From: an uncultured Cellvibrio sp.
Lineage (GTDB): Bacteria; Pseudomonadota; Gammaproteobacteria; Pseudomonadales; Cellvibrionaceae
Assembly: GCA_937958105.1 (NCBI GenBank)
Contig: CALFXJ010000011.1
Span: 4,134-68,133, forward strand
Reading direction: 5' to 3'
Length of the DNA: 64,000 nucleotides
Positions 1 through 6,335 of the stretch are shown piece by piece (within the stretch, counting starts at the first letter, position 1; each line of letters opens with the position of its first letter). The notes beneath the pieces are model-generated. The model worked only from the letters and a program-made list of their open reading frames with translations. It made no database searches and was not told where the DNA came from. The translations under genes were made by a program, and so were the position numbers.

Positions 1-775
1 CGCCATCACCGATATAGTGCTTGGCCGTAGCGATCACGTGGTGATCTGTCATGAAATTGTCTGAACCGGCTTCACCCTGCAGGCCTTTTACCATCTCGCC
101 GGCAAAGGCGTTCACAATGCGGGGATCTTCCGACCAGGATTCATAGGTACGGCCCCAGCGGTCATCGCGGGCTACGGCTACGGTAGGGGAGAAATCCCAG
201 TCCAGACCGGTAACCGCCAGTTCACGGGCTGTGGCCCAGCCGATTTTTTTCAGCAGGTCCGGGTTGTTGGTGGCACCCAGGCCGATGTTGTGCGGGAAAA
301 GGGTGGCTCCAATCACGTTGCCCATGCCGTGTACGGCGTCCGTACCCCAGATAATCGGGATGCCGGTGCGGCCGTTGGATTTGTCTACAGAGGCATGATA
401 GTAGTCATCTGCCATCTTCACCCAGTCTTCGATTGGGGCGTACTTGTTGCGATAGGGCGTGGCGCCACCACCGTTGAGGACCGAACCCAGGTGGTAGTCC
501 CGGATGTCATCAGCGGTGACTTCATTGATCTCCGGCTGAAGAATCTGGCCGATTTTTTCTTCCAGCGTCATGCGCGCCAGCAAGGCCTCAACCCGCTCTT
601 CGACGGCGGGGTCCTGAGTGACCGCGCTTTGAAGTGCCGGCCATTGCTCCGCTCTTGCAGTGGGTGATTTCTGTTTCTCTGCGGTTGTCTTGCCATCCTG
701 TGGAGACGTACAGGCGGCGAGTACAGAGCACAGCAGTGTACCGGATAGAAGTACAAATAATGATCTTGGGCTCAT
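1..775 (-). CDS. GH3 beta-glucosidase lipoprotein, partial (C-terminal part beyond left edge)
   Basis: The N-terminal 258 residues of a glycoside hydrolase family 3 enzyme are visible. A lipoprotein signal ends in L-A-A-C (Cys22). The GH3 N-terminal barrel follows, with MTLEEKIGQ, GSVLNGGG, IPIIWGTDAVHG, FPHNIGLGA, DDRWGRTYESWSEDP and ATAKHYIGDG. The order closely matches the complete GH3 gene at 24525-27059, so the two are paralogues. The family hydrolyses terminal beta-glucosyl units, and the envelope location suggests processing of imported beta-glucan oligomers. The catalytic Asp lies outside the window. I took the ATG at 775; an in-frame ATG five codons upstream (790) is also possible, and neither has a strong ribosome binding site. 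Confidence 0.93.
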   Translation of the reverse strand, partial: MSPRSLFVLLSGTLLCSVLAACTSPQDGKTTAEKQKSPTARAEQWPALQSAVTQDPAVEERVEALLARMTLEEKIGQILQPEINEVTADDIRDYHLGSVLNGGGATPYRNKYAPIEDWVKMADDYYHASVDKSNGRTGIPIIWGTDAVHGMGNVIGATLFPHNIGLGATNNPDLLKKIGWATARELAVTGLDWDFSPTVAVARDDRWGRTYESWSEDPRIVNAFAGEMVKGLQGEAGSDNFMTDHHVIATAKHYIGDG

Positions 776-1447
776 GGAGTTAAATCTCATACGTAATGGG
801 TATTGTTGTAATGAGTGGGAGGTGCCAAATGCCTACGCAACGGGCGAGGAATCCTCCTCGGAAAAAGGGCAGCATTGATACCTCTCCGTGCGCGGATTAT
901 AGGAGACCGGAAAATTTAAGCGTGCCAGTTTACGAAAAACATAAGTGGTGCGGGTGCAAATACCTGCAGGAGACGTTATTCAGACGACTTTTTTGTCTAT
1001 GTTGAACGCCTTTTAAGGAAAAAATCCCCGTATCTCTCCTGAATTCGCTCCCTCTGTAAAGAAAGGAAAACTCGCCACTCTTCAAGGGTGTCCCTCCTGA
1101 TGTTGGCGGCGGGTCCCGTTCACCATCCGGAAAGTGGGAAGTGACGGACGTGGAAACCGCTCAATTTTTGAGCGAAAACGAAAGCTTAATACAGCTTTAC
1201 GATCCTTTTCCCTGCCGCCCCTTGATTGTGACTTGTCATATAATATACCTTATGGTCAAAATGACTCTGCGGTTACCTCAGTGTGTGACTCTTAGCTCCC
1301 GTCATCAGAGCACCTCCGGTCATCAGAGCCTTCCATTAAAAAGATAAGAAGAACGGCGCCTACTGTCGTTTCCTGACTTGATTACCTCCAGCTCCATAGG
1401 CTGGTCCGTACAGTTTGATAAGAAAAACCACTCACCAGGAGAAAAGT
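776..1447. other. 672-nt intergenic region between divergent GH3 and esterase genes
   Basis: No convincing gene lies here; the short open frames lack ribosome sites and family features. The stretch holds an AAAGTGGGA box (1131-1139) that also occurs in other promoters of this locus. It also holds a perfect hairpin with 7-bp arms and a 3-nt loop (1158-1174, CGCTCAA/TTGAGCG), and two 11-bp direct copies of GTCATCAGAGC at 1301-1311 and 1319-1329. A divergent promoter region is the likely role. Confidence 0.5.
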
Positions 1448-2383
1448 ATGCAACGGCAATTAAAACTCGCATTACAGCTATTCATTATCGGTCTGGTCTG
1501 GCTGAACAGCTCAGCCGCCCTCGCACAGGATGGGAAGATGTATCCCATGGATGCACCGAAAGAAGAAGGGGCGATCCCACTGGGGACGGGGGGCGTGAAA
1601 GATCAGCCGGCGAAAGAGTCCTGGTTCCGTCAGTGGGGTGATCCCATGGCGAGAAACATCACCACCGCAACCCTGACTCCCTTCCTCGCCGATCCGGCCA
1701 AAGCCAATGGAACCAGCGTTATCGTGGCACCGGGTGGCGGCTTCATGTGGCTCTCAATGGGCAACGAAGGCTGGGAAGTGGCGGAAGCGCTCGCTGCGCA
1801 GGGGTTTAACGCATTCGTATTGAAGTACCGGCTCCAGCCCACCGCTGACTCCCTGGAAGACTTTGAAAAGCAGATGAACCAGCGGTTTGCCGAAGCAGAA
1901 AAACTGTCGGATGGCAAAAACGCTGAGCCGAAAAGACCCCGCTGGGATCTCAGCAACCAGCTGGCGGACGTAGAAGCAGCCTACGCGCTGATCGCAAGCC
2001 GGGCAGATGAGTGGAAAGTGGATATGAACCGGATCGGTATGGTGGGTTTCTCTGCCGGCGCCGGACTGACCATGCACACCACCCTCAACTCCAAAAAAGT
2101 GAAGCTTGCGTTTATCGCTCCGATCTATGGCGGCATGAACGCTGTTGAAGTTCCTAAAAATGCTCCGCCCATGTTTGTTGCTATTGCGGCTGACGACTTC
2201 CTGTTCCGTGGCAACTTCGACCTGATTAAGTCATGGTACGACGCACAGGTTCCGGTGGAACTTCACCTGTACCAAAACGGCGGCCACGGCTTTGGCTTAG
2301 GCAATCCTGATCGCACCAGTAACAAGTGGTTTGATGCATTTATGCATTGGCTGGACGTAAATGGCTTTACCAAAAAGTCATAA
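1448..2383 (+). CDS. Secreted alpha/beta-hydrolase, acetyl-xylan-esterase-like
   Basis: This is a 311-residue enzyme with a Sec signal peptide ending in SAALAQ near residue 27. It has the alpha/beta-hydrolase layout: an oxyanion-hole segment APGGG, the nucleophile elbow GFSAG (Ser202), an acid candidate at D249/D250 (AADDFLF) and His280 (GGHGFG). The shape matches the BD-FAE/acetyl esterase type often found in polysaccharide loci, where such enzymes remove acetyl groups from glycans. The actual substrate cannot be read from sequence. The start is the ATG at 1448, just after an AGGAGA ribosome site; an upstream in-frame ATG would bury the signal peptide. A hairpin terminator follows directly. 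Confidence 0.85.
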   Translation: MQRQLKLALQLFIIGLVWLNSSAALAQDGKMYPMDAPKEEGAIPLGTGGVKDQPAKESWFRQWGDPMARNITTATLTPFLADPAKANGTSVIVAPGGGFMWLSMGNEGWEVAEALAAQGFNAFVLKYRLQPTADSLEDFEKQMNQRFAEAEKLSDGKNAEPKRPRWDLSNQLADVEAAYALIASRADEWKVDMNRIGMVGFSAGAGLTMHTTLNSKKVKLAFIAPIYGGMNAVEVPKNAPPMFVAIAADDFLFRGNFDLIKSWYDAQVPVELHLYQNGGHGFGLGNPDRTSNKWFDAFMHWLDVNGFTKKS

Positions 2384-2392
2384 GTGGATACG

Positions 2393-2419
2393 AAAAGCCC
2401 GCTTATCAAGCGGGCTTTT
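2393..2419 (+). terminator. Rho-independent terminator of the esterase gene
   Basis: The arms AAAAGCCCGCTT and AAGCGGGCTTTT form a GC-rich hairpin with a T run, starting ten bases after the stop codon. Its symmetry may also serve the convergent gene at 2456-2845. Confidence 0.9.
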
Positions 2420-2455
2420 CACAACGGCTGACTACTCACTTTTATACTTTCGATT

Positions 2456-2845
2456 TTATTTCGCCAGAGCTTCCAGTGCTTTCTTCGTTTCTGCACTGAC
2501 ACTGTGATTAAGATTCATCACAATCTCCGCCAGTTGCTTTTCTTCTTCAGTGGCAGATTCTGTTTCACTGACAACTTTCAACTTCTCCAGATCATCAGGC
2601 TTGGCTTTGTGTTCAACGTTATGAATAGCCTCGGCAATAGCGCGGGTGGCTTCGCTGTTGGCTTCGTCTTGACTGATGGCCGCCAAGGTTTCTTTATGTT
2701 CGGCAGAGGGATAGTGGTTCAGCTCGGCAACAATGCGGGCCATGGTTGCAATGGCGTTAGACTCGGCGAGGGACAAGGGGGCAATAACCAGTAAAGTGAA
2801 TAATGCGATCACAGCAGTAATGGGTGAAAAGGTTTTGCGTTGCAT
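2456..2845 (-). CDS. Small secreted alpha-helical protein of unknown function
   Basis: The protein has 129 residues. A Sec signal peptide (hydrophobic AVIALFTLLVIAPLSLA, cleavage near residue 27) precedes about 100 residues of charged helix rich in Glu, Ala and Lys, without cysteine. Within the mature part a segment around AELNHYPSAEHKETL resembles a later one around MNLNHSVSAETKKAL, so it may contain two copies of a 70-residue helical unit. I do not recognise a family. A good ribosome site (AGGAG, 8 nt spacing) supports the start. It lies between the esterase and a glycosyltransferase and is probably transcribed alone or after the latter. Confidence 0.7.
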   Translation of the reverse strand: MQRKTFSPITAVIALFTLLVIAPLSLAESNAIATMARIVAELNHYPSAEHKETLAAISQDEANSEATRAIAEAIHNVEHKAKPDDLEKLKVVSETESATEEEKQLAEIVMNLNHSVSAETKKALEALAK

Positions 2846-2945
2846 ATCGTTAGCTCCTGTTTAGTTATGATTAAAAAGCGTGCTACACGGCGGGCCGATT
2901 ATGGCACGATGTATTTTCAAAAGGAGAGCCGCAATTCTCACATCC

Positions 2946-4163
2946 TCATAACATTCTGCTGCGAAGTAACTGGCGCACTGCGCTCCCTACCGCCTCGGCG
3001 ACGCATAGTCTGGGTTCCGGGTGCCGCTTCAACAATTCCTCAATGTTCTGGCGATAGCTTTCGCTATTTATCAATACATCATCAATTAGCTTTGTCATTT
3101 CTTCCACACCAGGAAGTTTTTCTATCAATACACCGTAGCCTGCCTGCTGTATCTTTTTCCCTGTCAGTAATTGCTCCAGCTGAATCGGTAAAACAATCGC
3201 AGGGATTCCGGCCACGATGGATTCTTTGACGGATGAGGCGTTGCCGTGGCCAACAAACAAATCCACTTGGCTCATTGCGCCCTGAAGGTCCACGAGGTCA
3301 GTGGTGAACTGAAAATGATCGCTGGCGTGCGGGGTAAACAGTTGGGCTGGGCCTTTGGGGCAAGCAATAAATATATGGGCTTTGCTGCGAGCGAGGGCAG
3401 TTACCAGTTGCTCGATATGCGGATGAGCGGGCTTGAGATACGCCAGTATCCGCGGACGGTCGGTGTTGTTGAATCTAACCGGATTGTCGACCAGTTGAGT
3501 AGTGGAGCCGGCGCAGTAGTCGGTGTCGGGACGATCTGGATAAAGATCAAGTTCGGGGAAAGTACTGATAACCACTCTGTCCACAGCAAATAAATCGGCG
3601 AGCTGCCCCAGTGCGGGTTGTTGACGTCTTTCGAGCACGGTATTGATCTGCTGCAGCACCCGTTGCTCCTGTCGAGCTATTAGATCGTCATTGCTGGCGT
3701 AGGGGCGCCAGTCAGCGATAGGCCGACCGGGAACCGGGTCGGCGAAGCCAGTTCCGATCAGAATCTTGGGAATGCTGCTGTGACGCAGGGCGAGCATGGC
3801 GGTAGGTGCGTAATCGAAGATCACCAGGTCCGGTTTGACGCTGGCGATAAGGCTTTCCCAGGCTTGCACGAGACAATCCAGCGGGTCTGCATCGAGGTAG
3901 CCCTGACACAGAAGTGTGTCTGCGAGGCAGGCGATGGGGCGTTGCATGGTAACCCGGGGCAGCCATATCGGTGCCTGCATCAAGGTCGCTTTGGTGGTGC
4001 AGAAAAAAGGATACGCGCGGGACAGGTCTTTCAAGGCAAGTACAACGTGGTGTCCGTCTAATTCCAACGCTTTGACTATTGCAGAGTAGCGTGAAATATG
4101 TCCCAATTCGCCCCCGATTTCCCAGGTACACAAAATTGTTTTTCCCTGCGTTTGTGTGACCAT
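2946..4163 (-). CDS. GT-B fold glycosyltransferase (UGT/MurG-like)
   Basis: The protein is 405 residues long. The N-terminal half begins with an ILCTWEIGGELGHISRY segment, a Rossmann start with the Gly-rich loop of GT-B enzymes that take UDP- or NDP-sugars. The C-terminal half carries a donor-site pattern FVGHGNASSVKESIVAGIPAIVLP, similar to the HxG...E...GxP signature of the GT1/GT28 class. No signal peptide or membrane segment is seen, so it is likely cytosolic or membrane-peripheral. Donor and acceptor are unknown. It is divergent from the autotransporter-like gene with only 56 bp between them, so the two may share control. Start: ATG with AGGAG 12 nt upstream, a rather long spacing. Confidence 0.75.
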   Translation of the reverse strand: MVTQTQGKTILCTWEIGGELGHISRYSAIVKALELDGHHVVLALKDLSRAYPFFCTTKATLMQAPIWLPRVTMQRPIACLADTLLCQGYLDADPLDCLVQAWESLIASVKPDLVIFDYAPTAMLALRHSSIPKILIGTGFADPVPGRPIADWRPYASNDDLIARQEQRVLQQINTVLERRQQPALGQLADLFAVDRVVISTFPELDLYPDRPDTDYCAGSTTQLVDNPVRFNNTDRPRILAYLKPAHPHIEQLVTALARSKAHIFIACPKGPAQLFTPHASDHFQFTTDLVDLQGAMSQVDLFVGHGNASSVKESIVAGIPAIVLPIQLEQLLTGKKIQQAGYGVLIEKLPGVEEMTKLIDDVLINSESYRQNIEELLKRHPEPRLCVAEAVGSAVRQLLRSRML

Positions 4164-4219
4164 CTGCGATATTCGCTCCTATTAATTTTTCAACTTCTTC
4201 TCACAAAAGGAAATTTTGT

Positions 4220-5848
4220 ATGAAGTACACGGGTAAAAAGTCACTCCATTCCATCCCTCTGCTGCTGTTAGCTGCAGCGATCCAGCAGGCTAATGCGACC
4301 GCGATCGCCAATCCGGATACGGCGACCATGATACAGGGCACAGGATCAATTGCCATTGATGTCCTCGCCAACGATACCTCTGACCTTGAGGACGGTACTG
4401 TACGGATCAATTACTTTGATTCGGCAACGGCAAGTTACGGTTCGGTTGTGTTCGATGAAGCAAGCAATCAACTGGTGTACACCCCGCCCAGTGAGGACTT
4501 CGTTGGTACTGACAGCTTTTTCTATTATGCGGTCGACGACTCCGGATACGGCGGCTCGGCGATGGTAACCATTGAGGTGAGCGAGGCAGTGGAAGAGCCG
4601 GAAGAGCCCGAAGAGCCGCAGGAACCGGAAGAACCTGAGGAGCCGGAAGAGCCGCAGGAACCTGAGCAGCCGGCGGTGGATTTTTCGTTGATGGTCGATG
4701 GCCTGCGTAACAGCTCGGTGGCTGGCATGTTGACCAATGTCTGTGCCGCGAGCGAGCTGTCGGAACAGCTTTCCCGCAATTGTGGCCAGCTTTACGCGGC
4801 GGCCGCTGAAGCGGATCTTAATCCCATCATGGCCCAGATCGCGCCGGATGAAGCATTGATCCAGAGCCGCCTGCTGGCGGAGAACAGCCGCAACAAAACC
4901 TCACGCATTTATCAAAGCATGGCGCAGATGCGCAGCGGAAGTGGTGGTGCCCTGGTCGGCATCAATAATCATCTGCTGCCTTCCGGCGGTGCGGCCGGCG
5001 ACGGCTTTGATTCACCTTGGACCCTGTTGACGTCAGTACAGCTGGAGAGCTTCGAACGCAACCAGACCTGGCGTGAAGCAGGCTACGAGTCTGAGGCTGT
5101 AGGTGTATTGCTGGGCTTGGGGTATCGCGTTAACGGCAACCTGAACCTCGGTGCTGCGCTGGACTGGACGGCTTATGAGGTCGACTTCGCCAACGACGGC
5201 GGTACGCTGGATTCTGACGTTGTCAGCCTGACCGGCTTCCTCTCCTGGTACAGTGGTCCGCTGACCTTTGATCTGCAGCTGGGTTATGCCACTGGCGATA
5301 CAGAGGCTCAACGTATTATCCGGTTCCCCGATGTTTCTGTGGCTAACAGTGACTACGGCAGCGATCAGTTCAGCGCGAGTACCCAGTTTGAGTACGGATG
5401 GCAAAGCGGCGCCTGGTCGCTGAAGCCGTTTGTGCGCCTGGACTATCTCAACACCCAGGTGGATGCATTTGCCGAGACTGGGGATTCTCCCTGGCTGACG
5501 TCTGCAGAGAAGCAGACCCACGAGCAGCTCAATACCAGCGTCGGTGTGGATACCAGCTATACCCTGGCGATGGACTGGGGCGTGCTGATCCCCAGCCTGC
5601 GTTTCAGCGCAGTGAATGAAGCGCATCTCGGCAACGACGACATCGCATTCAATTTGATCGACGCCGGCAGCCTGGGGAACTTCGAACTGCGCGCAGACAC
5701 AGCCGACAGCCTGTTCTACCAGTGGGATGTCAGCACCGTCTTTGTTCTGCCGAACGGTGTATCCACCTTCCTGTCCGGAAGAGTGGTAAGCAGCTATGCA
5801 AACACCAGTGCGTATCAGATAACCGGCGGGATTAACTGGGAGTTTTAG
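4220..5848 (+). CDS. Autotransporter-like outer-membrane protein with Ig-like domain and Glu-Pro linker
   Basis: The protein has 542 residues. A signal peptide ends near residue 28 (QANATA). Next comes a bacterial cadherin/VCBS-type Ig-like domain (about 30-117, with DVLANDTSD and TPPSEDFVGTDSFFYYAVDDSG), then a Glu-Pro-Glu/Gln repeat linker (about 124-153). A region with two cysteines follows, and then a C-terminal beta-barrel of about 280 residues of alternating aromatic strands ending in Phe, as in autotransporter beta-domains. The short passenger may display the Ig-like domain at the surface. The last residue Phe fits BAM-dependent insertion. Start: ATG after AAAGGA. It is divergent from the glycosyltransferase gene. 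The ligand is unknown. Confidence 0.85.
   Translation: MKYTGKKSLHSIPLLLLAAAIQQANATAIANPDTATMIQGTGSIAIDVLANDTSDLEDGTVRINYFDSATASYGSVVFDEASNQLVYTPPSEDFVGTDSFFYYAVDDSGYGGSAMVTIEVSEAVEEPEEPEEPQEPEEPEEPEEPQEPEQPAVDFSLMVDGLRNSSVAGMLTNVCAASELSEQLSRNCGQLYAAAAEADLNPIMAQIAPDEALIQSRLLAENSRNKTSRIYQSMAQMRSGSGGALVGINNHLLPSGGAAGDGFDSPWTLLTSVQLESFERNQTWREAGYESEAVGVLLGLGYRVNGNLNLGAALDWTAYEVDFANDGGTLDSDVVSLTGFLSWYSGPLTFDLQLGYATGDTEAQRIIRFPDVSVANSDYGSDQFSASTQFEYGWQSGAWSLKPFVRLDYLNTQVDAFAETGDSPWLTSAEKQTHEQLNTSVGVDTSYTLAMDWGVLIPSLRFSAVNEAHLGNDDIAFNLIDAGSLGNFELRADTADSLFYQWDVSTVFVLPNGVSTFLSGRVVSSYANTSAYQITGGINWEF
4591..4671 (+). repeat. Degenerate Glu-Pro-coding tandem repeat
   Basis: About 80 bases of repeating GAAGAGCCG/GAACCTGAG-type units encode the EEP/QEP linker of the autotransporter-like protein. 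The synonymous codon changes between units suggest an old, selected linker and not a recent slippage expansion. Confidence 0.8.
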
Positions 5849-5868
5849 TTCCGGGTTTTATCCGAAAA

Positions 5869-5908
5869 TTAAAAAGCCCCGGTAGCGATGTTATCGGGGC
5901 TTTTTTTA
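5869..5908 (+). terminator. Rho-independent terminator
   Basis: AAAAAGCCCCG pairs with CGGGGCTTTTTTT 20 nt after the stop codon of the autotransporter-like gene. Confidence 0.92.
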
Positions 5909-5928
5909 ACAGGGTGTCTGCTTGGTTT

Positions 5929-6077
5929 GTCGGATTACGCTGCGCTAATCCGACCTACGGTTGCGCGACTGTCCGGGCAGCTGCGGCTATCTATCCTTAC
6001 AAAAGCTCAGGCATGTTTTCAGCAACGCGCCATATGCAGGTCGGAATGTAGGTCGGATTAGCGCAGCGTAATCCGAC
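5929..6077. repeat. Perfect 30-bp inverted repeat pair (REP/BIME-like)
   Basis: Positions 5929-5958 (GTCGGATTACGCTGCGCTAA, then TCCGACCTAC) recur as an exact reverse complement at 6048-6077. Each copy is itself nearly palindromic (GTCGGATTA...TAATCCGAC). The layout is that of paired repetitive extragenic palindromes. It lies between a terminator on the left and a convergent gene end on the right. Confidence 0.85.
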
Positions 6078-6250
6078 GCTCCCCTAACTCTCTCAACTTC
6101 CCCAACTTCCCCAACTCTCCCCCAACCCCCCACCCGATCGAACTTTCCAATCATCTCCTGCTCAATCTCCTCTCTCCTGCTCCATCATCTCCCTGATTCA
6201 ATCCAACCATATCCCACCATTCAATCATCCTTTCCTATATTCCCTCCCTA
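6078..6250. other. Pyrimidine-rich low-complexity tract
   Basis: About 170 bases are almost free of G on the plus strand, with repeats such as CAACTTCCCCAACTTCCCC and CTCCATCATCTCC. I see no gene. It separates the REP-like pair from the terminator of the minus-strand cytochrome gene. Confidence 0.6.
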
Positions 6251-6264
6251 CAAACGACACGCAC

Positions 6265-6294
6265 AAAAAAGCCCGGGCATTGCTGTCCGGGCTA
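6265..6294 (-). terminator. Rho-independent terminator of the di-haem fusion gene
   Basis: On the minus strand AGCCCGGACAGCAATGCCCGGGCT is followed by six T, 42 nt after the stop codon. Confidence 0.9.
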
Positions 6295-6335
6295 AAGGAG
6301 TTGTGGAAGGCGCCTCTACACCTTCGCACGAGGAG

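Noticed and set aside
1102..1140. GATGTTG followed by GTGGGA as another three-part element upstream of the esterase
   Set aside because: Spacing is about 30 nt instead of 17 and GGGACGAC is not complete (GGGAAGTG); only the AAAGTGGGA box is shared.
4525..4779. Minus-strand Ser/Gly/Cys-rich frame opposite the Glu-Pro linker
   Set aside because: It is the reverse translation of the EP repeat, not a gene.
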